64,000 nucleotides of DNA from Mariniphaga anaerophila. Its GTDB lineage: Bacteria; Bacteroidota; Bacteroidia; Bacteroidales; Prolixibacteraceae. The stretch is taken from the NCBI RefSeq assembly GCF_900129025.1, contig NZ_FQUM01000002.1:496001-560000 (forward strand), read 5' to 3'. The translations under genes and the position numbers were made by a program. This document shows, piece after piece, positions 1 through 10,316 of the stretch (position 1 is its first letter; every line of letters starts with the position of its first letter). The notes beneath the pieces were generated by a model. It worked only from the letters and a program-made list of their open reading frames with translations. It was not told the DNA's origin and did no database searches.

Positions 1-306
1 TAACTTACCGCTTCTGGAATGAAAAACGATTTCTTTTCCGTTGAACCCGATATGTTCGAATAACACAAAGGCAGCAGCAAGCGTGGCATGTCCGCAAAGA
101 TTTACTTCTGTTGTAGGAGTAAACCACCTGATTTCGAAATTTGTGCCGCGGGGAACAAAAAAAACTGTTTCCGAGAGGTTGTTTTCCCGGGCAATATTTT
201 GCATCAAATGGCTGGGGAGCCACTCTTCCAGCGGCACTACCGCAGCGGGGTTTCCGCTGAATGTTTTTTCCGCAAAAGCATCAACCTGAAATAATTTTAG
301 TTTCAT
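1..306 (-). CDS. PhzF-family epimerase/isomerase, 5' part
   Basis: The first 102 codons of a minus-strand gene are present; the rest lies beyond the left edge. The ATG is at 306-304. The protein opens MKLKLFQVDAF and then shows SGNPAAVV, ENNLSETVF, IRWFTPTTEVNLCGHATLA. These are the N-terminal hallmarks of PhzF proteins: the GNPAAV turn, the catalytic Glu of NLSET, and the CGHAT motif. Family members are about 260-300 residues and isomerise small metabolites; the substrate cannot be told from this fragment. The start lies 2 nt after the nhaC stop codon, so the two genes are almost certainly co-transcribed. Family assignment is firm, function open. Confidence 0.85.
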   Translation of the reverse strand, partial: MKLKLFQVDAFAEKTFSGNPAAVVPLEEWLPSHLMQNIARENNLSETVFFVPRGTNFEIRWFTPTTEVNLCGHATLAAAFVLFEHIGFNGKEIVFHSRSGKL

Positions 307-308
307 GT

Positions 309-1775
309 TTAGTCAACTTTTACATCGTGCTTTATTGTGGAATCTTCTTTTCTTGCAAACCGCCGTATTTTAATATTGAGGTACGCAAAAAGAATAGTCA
401 TTATCGGACTGATAATATTAAAAAAAGCATAAGGTGCGTAGGCAAACGTATCAACTCCCAAAACCCGCGACTGGGTGGCTCCGCAAGTATTCCACGGAAT
501 GAGCACCGAAGTCATTGTTCCGCTGTCTTCCAGTGTACGGCTGAGCAGTTCAGGTTTTAAGCCTTTTTCTTCGTAGGTTTTTCGGTACATTCTGCCGGGT
601 ACCACAATTGAAATGTACTGGTCAGAAGCAGTGGTGTTAAAAAATATGCAGGTTCCAACGGTGGAGGCAACCAGGCTGCCGGTGCTTTTTGCACGTTTTA
701 TAATGGGTTGGGTAATTCGGCGCAGCAGCCCTGCCGATTCCATCACTCCGCCAAAAACCATGGCCGAAAGAATAAGCCAGACCGTGTCCAGCATTCCTCG
801 CATTCCCGATGTGCTGAGCAGATCGTTTACCGCCGCGTCGGTGGTAGTTAACGAAATATCGCCAAACATGGCTTGCATAAAAGAAATGTACGACGCTTTA
901 ACATAGTTGTCTGCTGTGCCTGCTATTTCTGTAATAATTTCGGGTTGAAAAATAATGGCGAAAATGCCGCCAAGTAATGTTCCTGCCAGCAACGACGGCA
1001 GTGGCGGAACTTTTAATATAATGATGGTTAGTAAAATTACCGGAACCAGAAATAAAAGTGGGTTGGTATTGAAAGTGCCGTCAATAGCGGTTTTTACTGC
1101 CTGCACATTTTCAAAAACATCCGAGTGATCGCCACTGAACCCGATTACCAGAAAAATGATGAGCGTGAGTGCAAGCGACGGAACGGTAGTATAAAACATG
1201 TACCTGATATGGGTGAACAAATCGGTTCCGGCCATGGCCGGTGCCAGGTTGGTAGTATCGCTCAACGGGGAAATCTTGTCACCAAAATAGGCGCCGCTGA
1301 TTATCGCTCCGGCAATAATCGACGTATTTATTCCGAGCGCTTCTCCAATTCCCAGCAGGGCAACGCCAATGGTTGCAATTGTCGACCATGAACTGCCGGT
1401 GGCAACACTAACAATTGCGCTAACCACAACCGCTGTAAACAGAAACAGTCTCGGATTAATGATGTCCAGCCCGTAATAAATCATGGCAGGAACAACTCCG
1501 CTTATCATCCAGGTTCCGGCAAGCGAGCCAATCAGCAGCAAAATCAATATAGAAGGCATGGCCGAGCCAATGGTGCTTACTATTTTTTCTCTGATTTTAT
1601 TCCAGGGCAACCCCAGCCAAATCGAAATAACACCTGCAATAGCAGCCGAAAGTAGCAGGGCAATCTGGTTAGCACCCGAAAGAGTATCATCAAAAAGAAA
1701 TACATTGGAGGTTAGAAGAACAATCAGTACCAAAATTGGCAACAGAGCTTCAAACAAGCTTGCTTCCCGCTTCAT
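309..1775 (-). CDS. nhaC: NhaC-type Na+/H+ antiporter
   Basis: This 488-residue polytopic inner-membrane protein has about a dozen hydrophobic segments, the size usual for NhaC. Recognisable stretches are TGSSWSTIATIGVALLG near residue 128, GAYFGDKISPLSDTTNLAPA near 165, and a later IPWNTCGATQSRVLGV segment near 425, all typical of the NhaC/ion-transporter superfamily. Family members expel Na+ (or exchange it for H+, or malate with lactate in MleN relatives), so the substrate is inferred from family. It starts with ATG at 1775-1773 and is followed after 2 nt by the phzF-like gene. No promoter matching the Bacteroidota consensus exactly was found upstream. Confidence 0.88.
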   Translation of the reverse strand: MKREASLFEALLPILVLIVLLTSNVFLFDDTLSGANQIALLLSAAIAGVISIWLGLPWNKIREKIVSTIGSAMPSILILLLIGSLAGTWMISGVVPAMIYYGLDIINPRLFLFTAVVVSAIVSVATGSSWSTIATIGVALLGIGEALGINTSIIAGAIISGAYFGDKISPLSDTTNLAPAMAGTDLFTHIRYMFYTTVPSLALTLIIFLVIGFSGDHSDVFENVQAVKTAIDGTFNTNPLLFLVPVILLTIIILKVPPLPSLLAGTLLGGIFAIIFQPEIITEIAGTADNYVKASYISFMQAMFGDISLTTTDAAVNDLLSTSGMRGMLDTVWLILSAMVFGGVMESAGLLRRITQPIIKRAKSTGSLVASTVGTCIFFNTTASDQYISIVVPGRMYRKTYEEKGLKPELLSRTLEDSGTMTSVLIPWNTCGATQSRVLGVDTFAYAPYAFFNIISPIMTILFAYLNIKIRRFARKEDSTIKHDVKVD

Positions 1776-1934
1776 TTAAAATTTTTCTCGGTTAAGTCGG
1801 CAAACTAATACATTTTGAGCAAAAACCGGGAATTAATTTTAAAAAAATCGATCAACCTAAAAACCAATTTAAAATAACGCTTCTCAAATAATTAAATGTT
1901 CCTATTTTCGTTTTTGGTTTTATTTAGGTTTTGT

Positions 1935-4900
1935 ATGAAAAAAGTATATCTGGGATTATTAACCGGTTTTTTAGTATTGGGATTTGTTACAACAACTCTG
2001 GCACAAAGGAGTAACGGTCTTGCCGTGGAAGGAACTGTTTCTGTGGAAGAAGGTTCGGTTGACGGAGCCGTAATACAAATGTTTCGGGACGGGCGCAGAC
2101 TCGATAATTATGGAATTGGCACCAATGGAAATTATAGAGTTGAACTGAATTATAATCACGAATTCACCCTTATTTTCTCCCGGCAGGGAAATTTCCCGCA
2201 AAAAATAGTGGTAAACACAAACGTGCCGCGGCAGGTGTTGCAGACTGCTCCCTCTTTTCCTCCCTTTCCTGCAAATATTAAACTGTTTACCGAAATTCCC
2301 GGGATTGACCGCACTTTCTCAGAGAACACCGTTCAGAAAATTTATTACAGCGATAAGGTGGATAATTTTATTTCTGATCTTTTTTACAACGATGCACAAA
2401 TTAAACGTTTGATAGATCAGGCCATTTTGCAGTCGAAAATGATTGGGCAGGAGGCCGATTTTCTGGCCGGGCTCACAAAAGCCGAGTTGGCCGAGTTGAG
2501 AAAAGAGTACGACCAGCACATTAAAGAGGCTGAAACCGAATACAAAAAAGAAGAATTTCTGGCTGCGCTTGATGGTTACAAAGCGGCCAGCAAAGTTTTC
2601 CCAAAAGAGCAGTATCCCAAAGACAGGATTGCCGAAATTAACGATTTGCTGGGGCTGTTGATGGTTGCCGATGAAATGAACCAGGCGTTGGCGCAACGGC
2701 TCGAAGCGCTATTGAAACAAGCCGATGAATTGTTCGCAAATAAAAAATATGCAGACGCCCGAAATGCCTACCACCGCGCCTTGTCGGTAGACCCGAATAA
2801 TGCGCATGCTCAACAGCGGGCCGACGAGATAAATGCAATAATCAAACAGCAGCAGGTTGATCAGGAGTATCAGAATTTAATTGTTCAGGCAGATAATTCG
2901 TTTAAAGAATTGTTGTATGTCGAAGCTAAAAATACCTTTCAAAAGGCACTGGAACTAAAGCAGAATGAGGGTTACCCAAAGCAGAAAATTGATGAAATTG
3001 ATGGTATTCTTGCACAACAGTCGCAAAATGCCCAAAAGCTGAAAAGTTACGAAGAGGCTATTTTTCAGGCTGAAGTGAATTTTGAAAAACAGTTTTACGA
3101 AAGGGCAATTTCTTTTTATGAAAGCGCGCTTGGTTACAAACCCGGAGACGAGGTGGCAACCCGCCGAATTCAGGAGGTTAAAGAATTGATGAATGAGCTG
3201 GCAAATCGAACCATGTACGATAAACTGGTTAAGTCAGCAGATCGTTTTTTCCAGCGGAAGAATTATCAGGAAGCGCTGGCCGGGTATCAGCATGCTTCCG
3301 AATTGCTGCCAAAAGAAGAGTATCCACAAAATCAGATTACTAAAATCAACGATATTTTTGCTGAAGAAGCGCGTCTCGCAGCAGAGGCCACAGCCGCAGA
3401 ACAGGCTCGCCTGGCTGCTTTGCAGGCCGAACAGGATCAGCAATATACACAGGCCGTTTCCCGTGGCGACAGCCTTTTCAACCTGAAAGAATACGATAGT
3501 TCCAGAATGGCCTACCAATTGGCTTTGCAGGTAAAACCCGACGAAACTTATCCGCAGCAGAAAATCACTGAGATTGGCGGTTTGCTCAACCAACTTGCTG
3601 CCGCACAAGAAATGTACGATGCTGCTGTCAGTCGTGGTGACAATGAATTCCGGCAGGAAAATTTCGACAATGCAAAAACTGCTTACAACGAAGCGCAACA
3701 AGCCAAGCCGGCAGAAACTTACCCCGCAGAACAACTGGCCAAAATCGACAGCATTGTAGACACCCGTGCCCGTCTTGCCGCAGAGGCCGCAGCCGCAGAA
3801 CAGGCGCGCCTTACTGCGTTGCAGGCCGAACAGGATCAGCAATACGCACAGGCCGTTTCCCGTGGCGACAGCCTGTTCAACCTGAAAGAATATGAAACCT
3901 CCCGCACAGCGTACCAATTGGCTTTGCAGGTAAAACCCGACGAAACTTACCCGCAGCAGAAAATTACAGAGATTGGCGGTTTGCTGAACCAACTTGCAGC
4001 CGCACAAGAAACTTATGATGCTGCTGTCAGTCGTGGTGACAATGAATTCCGGCAGGAGAATTTTGATAATGCAAAAACTGCTTACAACGAAGCGCAGCAA
4101 GCCAAGCCGGCAGAAACTTACCCGGCAGAACAACTGGCTAAAATTGACAGCATTGTAGAAAACCGTGCGCGACTTGCCGCAGAGGCCGCAGCCGCAGAAC
4201 AGGCTCGCCTGGCTGCGTTGCAGGCCGAACAGGATCAGCAATACGCGCAGGCCGTTTCTCGTGGCGACAGCCTGTTCAACCTCGCGGAATACGAACCCTC
4301 CCGCGCAGCGTACCAATCTGCTTTGCAGGTAAAACCCGACGAAACTTACCCGCAGCAGAAAATCACTGAGATTGGCGGTTTGCTGAACCAACTTACTGCC
4401 GCACAAGAAACTTATGATGCTGCTGTCAGTCGTGGTGACAATGAATTCCGGCAGGAGAATTTCGACAATGCAAAAACTGCTTACAACGAAGCGCAGCAGG
4501 CCAAGCCTGCAGAAACTTACCCTGCAGAACAACTGGCCAAAATCGACAGCATTGTAGAAACCCGTGCGCAACTTGCCGCAGAGGCCGCAGCCGCAGAACA
4601 GGCTCGCCTGGCTGCTTTGAAAGCCGAACAGGATCAGCAATATGCACAGGCCGTTTCCCGTGGCGACAGCCTTTTCAACCTGAAAGAATATGAACCCTCC
4701 CGCACAGCGTACCAATCTGCTTTGCAGGTAAAACCCGACGAAACTTATCCGCAGCAGAAGATTACAGAGATTGGCGGGTTGCTGAACCAACTTGCTGCCG
4801 CACAAGAAACGTACGATGCTGCTGTCAGTCGTGGTGACAATGAATTCCGGCAGGAGAATTTTGACAATGCTAAAACTGCTTACAACGAAGCCCAACAAGC

Positions 4901-7757
4901 CAAGCCGGCAGAGATTTACCCTGCAGAACAACTGGCTAAAATCGACAGCATTGTAGAAACCCGTGCTCGTCTCGCCGCAGAGGCCGCAGCCGCCGAACAG
5001 GCCCGCCTGGCTGCTTTGCAGGCCGAACAGGATCAGCAATACGTGCAGGCCGTTTCCCGTGGCGACAGCCTGTTCAACCTGAAAGAATACGAAACCTCCC
5101 GCACGGCGTACCAATCAGCTTTGCAGGTAAAACCCAACGAAACTTACCCGCAGCAGAAGATTACAGAGATTGGCGGTTTGCTGAACCAATTAGCTGCCGC
5201 ACAACAAACTTATGCTGCTGCTGTCAGTCGTGGTGACAATGAATTCCTGCAGGAGAATTTTGACAATGCTAAAACTGCTTACAAGGAAGCGCAACAAGCC
5301 AAGCCGGCAGAGATTTACCCTGCAGAACAACTGGCCAAAATCGACAGCATTGTGGAAACCCGCGCGCGACTTGCCGCAGAGGCCGCAGCCGCCGAACAGG
5401 CTCGCCTGGCTGCTTTGCAGGCCGAACAGGATCAGCAATACGCGCAGGCCGTTTCCCGTGGCGACAGCCTGTTCAACCTAGCGGAATACGAAAATTCCCG
5501 CACAGCGTACCAATCAGCCTTGCAGGTAAAACCCAACGAAACTTACCCGCAGCAGAAGATTACAGAGATTGGCGGTTTGCTGAACCAATTAGCTGCCGCA
5601 CAACAAACTTATGCTGCTGCTGTCAGTCGTGGTGACAATGAATTCCTGCAGGAGAATTTCGACAATGCAAAAACTGCTTACAACGAAGCCCAACAAGCCA
5701 AGCCGGCAGAGATTTACCCTGCAGAACAACTGGCTAAAATTGACAGCATTGTAGAAAACCGTGCTCGTCTCGCCGCAGAGGCCGAAGCCGCCGAACAGGC
5801 TCGCCTGGCTGCTTTGCAGGCCGAACAGGATCAGCAATACGTGCAGGCCGTTTCCCGTGGCGACAGCCTGTTCAACCTGAAAGAATACGAAACCTCCCGC
5901 ACGGCGTACCAATCAGCTTTGCAGGTAAAACCCGACGAAACTTATCCGCAGCAGAAGATTACAGAGATTGGCGGTTTGCTCAACCAACTTGCAGCCGCAC
6001 AAGAAACTTATGATGCTGCTGTCAGTCGTGGTGACAACGAATTCCGGCAAGAGAATTTTGACAATGCTAAAACTGCTTACAACGAAGCGCAACAAGCCAA
6101 GCCGGCAGAGATTTACCCTGCAGAACAACTGGCTAAAATCGACAGCATTGTAGAAACCCGTGCGCAACTTGCCGCAGAGGCCGCAGCCGCAGAGCAGGCT
6201 CGCCTGGCTGCTTTGAAAGCCGAACAGGATCAGCAATATGCACAGGCCGTTTCCCGTGGCGACAGCCTGTTCAACCTGAAAGAATACGAAACCTCCCGCA
6301 CAGCGTACCAATTGGCTTTGCAGGTAAAACCCGACGAAACTTACCCGCAGCAGAAGATTACAGAGATTGGCGGTTTGCTGAACCAACTTGCAGCCGCACA
6401 AGAAACTTATGATGATGCTGTCAGTCGTGGTGATAACGAATTCCGGCAGGAGAATTTCGACAATGCAAAAACTGCTTACAACGAAGCTCAGCAGGCCAAG
6501 CCTGCAGAAACTTACCCTGCAGAACAACTGGCTAAAATCGACAGCATTGTAGAAACCCGTGCGCAACTTGCCGCAGAGGCCGCAGCCGCAGAACAGGCCC
6601 GCCTGGCTGCATTGCAGGCCGAACAAGATCAGCAATACGCGCAGGCCGTTTCCCGTGGCGACAGCCTGTTCAACCTGAAAGAATACGAAAATTCCCGCAC
6701 GGCGTATCAATCAGCTTTGCAGGTAAAACCCGACGAAACTTATCCGCAGCAGCGTATTGACGAAATCAACGGTGTGCTTGCTGAGCGGGAACGCATCGAA
6801 AGTGAATATCGGGAAACGGTGGCTTTGGCAGACCAGCAATTCAACGCAAAGGACTACAGTAATGCGAAAGGCAACTTCGAAAAAGCACTTCAAATAAAAC
6901 CGGAAGAAAGCTATCCGCAGCAAAAAATTGATGAGGTAAACCGGATGCTGGCTCAGCAGCAGCTCGACGAAGATTATAGCGCAATAATCCTCGCTGCCGA
7001 TGGATATTTTAGTGCTGACTCGTTGGTTGAGTCCAAAACAGCGTACGAAAAGGCGTTGGTGATGAAGCCCAACGAAACTTATCCCAAGAGTCAGATTGTG
7101 AAAATTGATAATTTGCTGAGGCAGCAGCAGGAGAGGGTGCTGGCGGAACAGCGTGCTGCCGAGGATATGGAACGCAGACGCTCAGGAATAGAGCAGCACC
7201 AGCAGCAGCTGACCGAACGCCAGGAGATGAGCGAGTCGGGATTGAGCCAGTTGTACGGAGAGTACATTGCGTTGGCCGATGGGTTCTTTGATAAAAAAAG
7301 CTACAACGTGTCACGAGCCTGGTATTACAAAGCCTGGGATGTGAAGCCTGACGAGACTTATCCGCCGCAGCGTATAGAAGAAATTAATAAACTGGTTAGC
7401 GGACTGCTTTTAAATCAGCGCGACCGGGACTACCAGAATTTTGTAAACCTGGCCGACTCAACTTTTCGTGATAATCAGCTGGCTGTGGCAAGGGGATGGT
7501 ACAACCGCGCGCTGACGATTAAACCGGCCGAAACATATCCGAAGGAACAGTTGCAGGCTATTGCCGATTTAATAGCTGAGCGGATGGCCGGCAGGTCGGG
7601 AGAACAGTTTGATAATCAGATGAAAAATGCTTCTGATGCTCTTGAAAACGGGAACTACAATGTTGCCCGGTTCTGGTTCAAAAAAGCGTTGGAGCTCAGA
7701 CCCAACGACAATGATGCAAAAGAAGGGCTGTTGAAAATTAAGGAGGCGTTGCAGTAG
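1935..7757 (+). CDS. giant exported TPR-like repeat protein
   Basis: The frame could open at 1896, but the ATG at 1935 gives 1940 residues and a clean signal peptide (MKKVYLGLLTGFLVLGF ending TTLA, then QRSNG). A carboxypeptidase-regulatory-like beta domain (about residues 25-95) is followed by degenerate TPR-like units. Residues about 480-1605 are nearly identical 133-residue blocks. Each block holds two TPR-like helical hairpins (AVSRGDSLFNL...AYQSALQVKPDETYP and AVSRGDNEFRQENFDNAKTAY...AKPAETYP) and an Ala/Glu/Gln-rich coiled linker. Diverged units return to the C-terminus. It is probably a periplasmic or surface scaffold; no enzymatic motif is visible. It stands alone in its transcription unit. 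Function unknown. Confidence 0.85.
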   Translation: MKKVYLGLLTGFLVLGFVTTTLAQRSNGLAVEGTVSVEEGSVDGAVIQMFRDGRRLDNYGIGTNGNYRVELNYNHEFTLIFSRQGNFPQKIVVNTNVPRQVLQTAPSFPPFPANIKLFTEIPGIDRTFSENTVQKIYYSDKVDNFISDLFYNDAQIKRLIDQAILQSKMIGQEADFLAGLTKAELAELRKEYDQHIKEAETEYKKEEFLAALDGYKAASKVFPKEQYPKDRIAEINDLLGLLMVADEMNQALAQRLEALLKQADELFANKKYADARNAYHRALSVDPNNAHAQQRADEINAIIKQQQVDQEYQNLIVQADNSFKELLYVEAKNTFQKALELKQNEGYPKQKIDEIDGILAQQSQNAQKLKSYEEAIFQAEVNFEKQFYERAISFYESALGYKPGDEVATRRIQEVKELMNELANRTMYDKLVKSADRFFQRKNYQEALAGYQHASELLPKEEYPQNQITKINDIFAEEARLAAEATAAEQARLAALQAEQDQQYTQAVSRGDSLFNLKEYDSSRMAYQLALQVKPDETYPQQKITEIGGLLNQLAAAQEMYDAAVSRGDNEFRQENFDNAKTAYNEAQQAKPAETYPAEQLAKIDSIVDTRARLAAEAAAAEQARLTALQAEQDQQYAQAVSRGDSLFNLKEYETSRTAYQLALQVKPDETYPQQKITEIGGLLNQLAAAQETYDAAVSRGDNEFRQENFDNAKTAYNEAQQAKPAETYPAEQLAKIDSIVENRARLAAEAAAAEQARLAALQAEQDQQYAQAVSRGDSLFNLAEYEPSRAAYQSALQVKPDETYPQQKITEIGGLLNQLTAAQETYDAAVSRGDNEFRQENFDNAKTAYNEAQQAKPAETYPAEQLAKIDSIVETRAQLAAEAAAAEQARLAALKAEQDQQYAQAVSRGDSLFNLKEYEPSRTAYQSALQVKPDETYPQQKITEIGGLLNQLAAAQETYDAAVSRGDNEFRQENFDNAKTAYNEAQQAKPAEIYPAEQLAKIDSIVETRARLAAEAAAAEQARLAALQAEQDQQYVQAVSRGDSLFNLKEYETSRTAYQSALQVKPNETYPQQKITEIGGLLNQLAAAQQTYAAAVSRGDNEFLQENFDNAKTAYKEAQQAKPAEIYPAEQLAKIDSIVETRARLAAEAAAAEQARLAALQAEQDQQYAQAVSRGDSLFNLAEYENSRTAYQSALQVKPNETYPQQKITEIGGLLNQLAAAQQTYAAAVSRGDNEFLQENFDNAKTAYNEAQQAKPAEIYPAEQLAKIDSIVENRARLAAEAEAAEQARLAALQAEQDQQYVQAVSRGDSLFNLKEYETSRTAYQSALQVKPDETYPQQKITEIGGLLNQLAAAQETYDAAVSRGDNEFRQENFDNAKTAYNEAQQAKPAEIYPAEQLAKIDSIVETRAQLAAEAAAAEQARLAALKAEQDQQYAQAVSRGDSLFNLKEYETSRTAYQLALQVKPDETYPQQKITEIGGLLNQLAAAQETYDDAVSRGDNEFRQENFDNAKTAYNEAQQAKPAETYPAEQLAKIDSIVETRAQLAAEAAAAEQARLAALQAEQDQQYAQAVSRGDSLFNLKEYENSRTAYQSALQVKPDETYPQQRIDEINGVLAERERIESEYRETVALADQQFNAKDYSNAKGNFEKALQIKPEESYPQQKIDEVNRMLAQQQLDEDYSAIILAADGYFSADSLVESKTAYEKALVMKPNETYPKSQIVKIDNLLRQQQERVLAEQRAAEDMERRRSGIEQHQQQLTERQEMSESGLSQLYGEYIALADGFFDKKSYNVSRAWYYKAWDVKPDETYPPQRIEEINKLVSGLLLNQRDRDYQNFVNLADSTFRDNQLAVARGWYNRALTIKPAETYPKEQLQAIADLIAERMAGRSGEQFDNQMKNASDALENGNYNVARFWFKKALELRPNDNDAKEGLLKIKEALQ
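3370..6750 (+). repeat. 399-bp tandem repeat array, about 8.5 copies
   Basis: The motif aggccgtttcccgtggcgac (with one or two changes in some copies) recurs at 3451, 3850, 4249, 4648, 5047, 5446, 5845, 6244 and 6643, exactly 399 bp (133 codons) apart. Eight full units and a ninth half unit are present. The copies differ at scattered, mostly synonymous or conservative positions (KEYE/AEYE, QLAL/QSAL, DAAV/AAAV/DDAV), and some variants are shared by non-adjacent copies. This suggests unequal exchange or gene conversion. All units keep frame. Copy number in an assembly from short reads should be treated with caution. Confidence 0.95.
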
Positions 7758-7883
7758 TTTAGAACATTAGATTTTACGCCATGTGGGGGAGCCGGGACTT
7801 TGAATAAGTCACTTCAGTAAAAATGAATATCCGACGAAATTCAGCTTTCCTTTTTAAACGGGTGATATGGGCATTAATATGTT

Positions 7884-7913
7884 TTGCCTTTTCACATTTT
7901 CCTTTTATTTTTG
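7884..7913 (+). promoter_or_regulatory. ffh promoter (TTG-N19-TAttTTTG)
   Basis: A TTG at 7884-7886 is separated by 19 nt from TATTTTTG at 7906-7913, an exact match to the Bacteroidota primary-sigma consensus TTG/TAnnTTTG. The expected start site lies about 24 nt before the ffh ATG. It also argues against the longer ffh frame that would begin inside the promoter. Confidence 0.75.
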
Positions 7914-7943
7914 CGACTCATTTTCAAAAGAAAACTAAAATCC

Positions 7944-9284
7944 ATGTTTGAGAATTTATCTGACAGGCTGGAGCGGTCATTTCAACTGCTGAAAGGACAA
8001 GGGAAGATTACAGAAATTAACGTGGCTGAAACGTTGAAAGACATTCGCCGCGCGTTGCTTGATGCTGACGTTAACTTCAAAATAGCAAAGACTTTTACCG
8101 ATGATGTAAAAGAGAAAGCTTTGGGGCAGAACGTACTTACGTCCGTTAAGCCGGGCCAGTTAATGGTGAAAATTGTAAAAGATGAGCTGGCTGAACTGAT
8201 GGGCGGCACATCTGCCGATATCGATTTAACCGGTTCGCCTTCCATTATTTTGATGGCAGGGTTACAAGGTTCGGGTAAAACTACTTTCTCGGGTAAGCTG
8301 GCCAACCTGCTGAAACGCAAAAAAGGCAGACATCCGCTGCTTGTTGCAGGCGACGTTTACCGTCCTGCTGCAATCGACCAGTTAAAAGTGCTTGGTGAGC
8401 AAATCGGTGTTCCCGTTTATACCGAAGAAGGCAACATGGATCCTGTAAAAATTGCACAGTCGGCAATTAAGGAAGCAAAAAGGCAGGGGCACGATGTGGT
8501 GATTATTGATACCGCCGGTCGTTTGGCCGTTGATGAGCAGATGATGAAGGAAATTTCCGCCATCAAAAAAGCGGTTAATCCCAATGAGATTTTGTTTGTA
8601 GTCGATTCCATGACCGGTCAGGATGCTGTAAATACCGCCAAAGAATTTAACGACAGGTTGGATTTTAACGGCGTTGTACTTACTAAACTAGATGGTGATA
8701 CCCGCGGTGGGGCAGCGCTCTCCATCCGCTCTGTGGTAACCAAGCCGATTAAATTTGTGGGAACAGGCGAAAAACTCGATGCCATTGATGTTTTTCATCC
8801 CACAAGGATGGCCGACCGTATTTTGGGAATGGGTGATATTGTTTCGCTGGTGGAAAAAGCCCAGGAGCAATATGACGAAGAAGAGGCCCGCAGACTTCAG
8901 AAGAAACTGGCAAAAAATACATTCAATTTTAACGATTTCCTGAAACAGATTAACCAGATTAAAAAGATGGGCGATCTGAAAGACGTGGTTTCCATGATTC
9001 CGGGAATGGGAAAAGCCGTTAAAAATATGGATCTCGACGATGATGCATTTAAACACATCGAAGCAATTATTTATTCCATGACCCCGGCTGAACGCGAAGA
9101 TCCGGCTCTGATTAACGGAAGCAGGAGAAAAAGGATTGCCACCGGATCGGGAACCAATATTCAGGAAGTAAACCGCTTGTTGAAACAGTTTGCTGAAACC
9201 CGGAAAATGATGAAAATGGTTTCGCAGGGGAAAAATATTCAGCGGATGATGGGCGGAATGAAACAGCCGGGCAGAAGACGCTAG
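7944..9284 (+). CDS. ffh: signal recognition particle GTPase Ffh
   Basis: This is the protein subunit of the signal recognition particle; it binds 4.5S RNA and signal sequences and delivers nascent chains to FtsY. The 446 residues show the N helical bundle (1-85), the G domain with P-loop GLQGSGKTT (106-114), [13 protein letters not shown] and [10 protein letters not shown], and a Met-rich C-terminal M domain ending [12 protein letters not shown]. The frame opens further upstream at 7884, but the ATG at 7944 gives the family start [10 protein letters not shown] and lies downstream of an exact promoter. folD follows 54 nt later. Confidence 0.97.
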   Translation: MFENLSDRLERSFQLLKGQGKITEINVAETLKDIRRALLDADVNFKIAKTFTDDVKEKALGQNVLTSVKPGQLMVKIVKDELAELMGGTSADIDLTGSPSIILMAGLQGSGKTTFSGKLANLLKRKKGRHPLLVAGDVYRPAAIDQLKVLGEQIGVPVYTEEGNMDPVKIAQSAIKEAKRQGHDVVIIDTAGRLAVDEQMMKEISAIKKAVNPNEILFVVDSMTGQDAVNTAKEFNDRLDFNGVVLTKLDGDTRGGAALSIRSVVTKPIKFVGTGEKLDAIDVFHPTRMADRILGMGDIVSLVEKAQEQYDEEEARRLQKKLAKNTFNFNDFLKQINQIKKMGDLKDVVSMIPGMGKAVKNMDLDDDAFKHIEAIIYSMTPAEREDPALINGSRRKRIATGSGTNIQEVNRLLKQFAETRKMMKMVSQGKNIQRMMGGMKQPGRRR

Positions 9285-9338
9285 TTCGGTTTGTTTTACC
9301 AGTTTTACCGGAAACAGAACATTTTAATCCAATAGTTT

Positions 9339-10214
9339 ATGATATTGATCGACGGCAAAAAAGTGGCAGCAGAAATGAAGGAGGAAATTGCTGCAAAGGT
9401 TAAAGAGTTAAAAGAACGCGGAGAAAAAACTCCTCATCTGGCTGCAGTTTTGGTTGGTCACGACGGCGGAAGCGAAACTTATGTAGCATATAAAATAAAA
9501 GACTGCGAGGCAGTTGGGTACAAATCGTCGTTGATTCGCTACGAAGACGACGTAACCGAAGAAGAGTTGCTGGCCAAAGTTCAGGAACTGAACGAGGACG
9601 ACGACATTGATGGTTTTATTGTACAGTTGCCGTTGCCTGCGCACATTTCGGAACAAAAAGTTATCGAAGCTATCGATCCTAAAAAAGATGTGGACGGATT
9701 TCATCCTGAAAACGTTGGGCGGATGGTAATCGGTTTGCCTTCGTTTGTTTCTGCTACTCCGTTCGGAATTGTTGAATTGTTGAAACGTTACAACATCGAA
9801 ACCAGCGGAAAAAATTGTGTGATTGTCGGCCGTAGCAATATTGTAGGTCGCCCGTTAAGCGTATTGATGTCGCAGAAGGCAATAAACGCCACGGTAACCG
9901 TTGCGCACAGCCGAACAAAAAATTTGGAGGAACTCTGCAAAAGTGCAGATATTTTGGTTGCTGCCATTGGCGTTCCCGAATTTGTAAAAGGAAATATGGT
10001 GAAAGAAGGCGCTGTGGTTATCGATGTGGGAACCACACGTGTTAAATCAGATCAAACCAAGTCGGGCTGGAAACTGAAAGGCGATGTGCTGTTTGACGAA
10101 GTGGCACCGAAGTGTTCATTTATTACACCTGTTCCGGGAGGAGTTGGTCCAATGACCCGCGTATCGTTATTGCACAATACACTTTTGGCCGCATCCGGCG
10201 AAATTTACGGATAG
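9339..10214 (+). CDS. folD: bifunctional methylene-THF dehydrogenase/cyclohydrolase
   Basis: FolD interconverts 5,10-methylene-, 5,10-methenyl- and 10-formyl-tetrahydrofolate in the cytosol, feeding purine and fMet synthesis. At 291 residues it has the usual length. The catalytic segment [14 protein letters not shown] with the active-site Lys is near residue 50, the [10 protein letters not shown] motif near 90, the NADP-binding GRSNIVGRP near 165, and the C-terminal [14 protein letters not shown] signature near 265. It is probably read from the ffh promoter, as the 54-nt gap holds no clear promoter or terminator. Confidence 0.97.
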   Translation: MILIDGKKVAAEMKEEIAAKVKELKERGEKTPHLAAVLVGHDGGSETYVAYKIKDCEAVGYKSSLIRYEDDVTEEELLAKVQELNEDDDIDGFIVQLPLPAHISEQKVIEAIDPKKDVDGFHPENVGRMVIGLPSFVSATPFGIVELLKRYNIETSGKNCVIVGRSNIVGRPLSVLMSQKAINATVTVAHSRTKNLEELCKSADILVAAIGVPEFVKGNMVKEGAVVIDVGTTRVKSDQTKSGWKLKGDVLFDEVAPKCSFITPVPGGVGPMTRVSLLHNTLLAASGEIYG

Positions 10215-10275
10215 AAAAACTATCAGAGAAATTTTAGTTTAATAGAAAACCGAAGACTTTTTATAATAATTTTTT

Positions 10276-10283
10276 TATTTTTG
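10276..10283 (+). promoter_or_regulatory. -7 element upstream of the PUR-alpha gene
   Basis: TATTTTTG at 10276-10283 matches TAnnTTTG exactly and sits 33 nt before the start codon. No TTG is found at the proper distance upstream, so the -33 element is weak or absent. Confidence 0.5.
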
Positions 10284-10316
10284 AGTCTCTAACCAAAAAA
10301 TCGAAAATTCGGAGGA

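Noticed and set aside
3234-5114. Long minus-strand frame of 626 codons
   Set aside because: It is antisense to the tandem repeats. The periodic, GC-biased repeat sequence keeps the opposite frame open, and its product is only a Cys/Phe/Leu-rich translation of the same period.
5913-6710. Minus-strand frame of 265 codons
   Set aside because: Same cause as the longer antisense frame: it lies wholly inside the 399-bp repeats and shows no protein-like features.
3370-6750. Regular repeats as a CRISPR or satellite element
   Set aside because: The period is 399 bp, every copy is coding and in frame with the large ORF, and there are no unique spacers between short repeats.
7758-7883. Terminator after the giant repeat protein gene
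   Set aside because: Only a weak 5-bp hairpin (GACTT/AAGTC) is visible, with no T-run.
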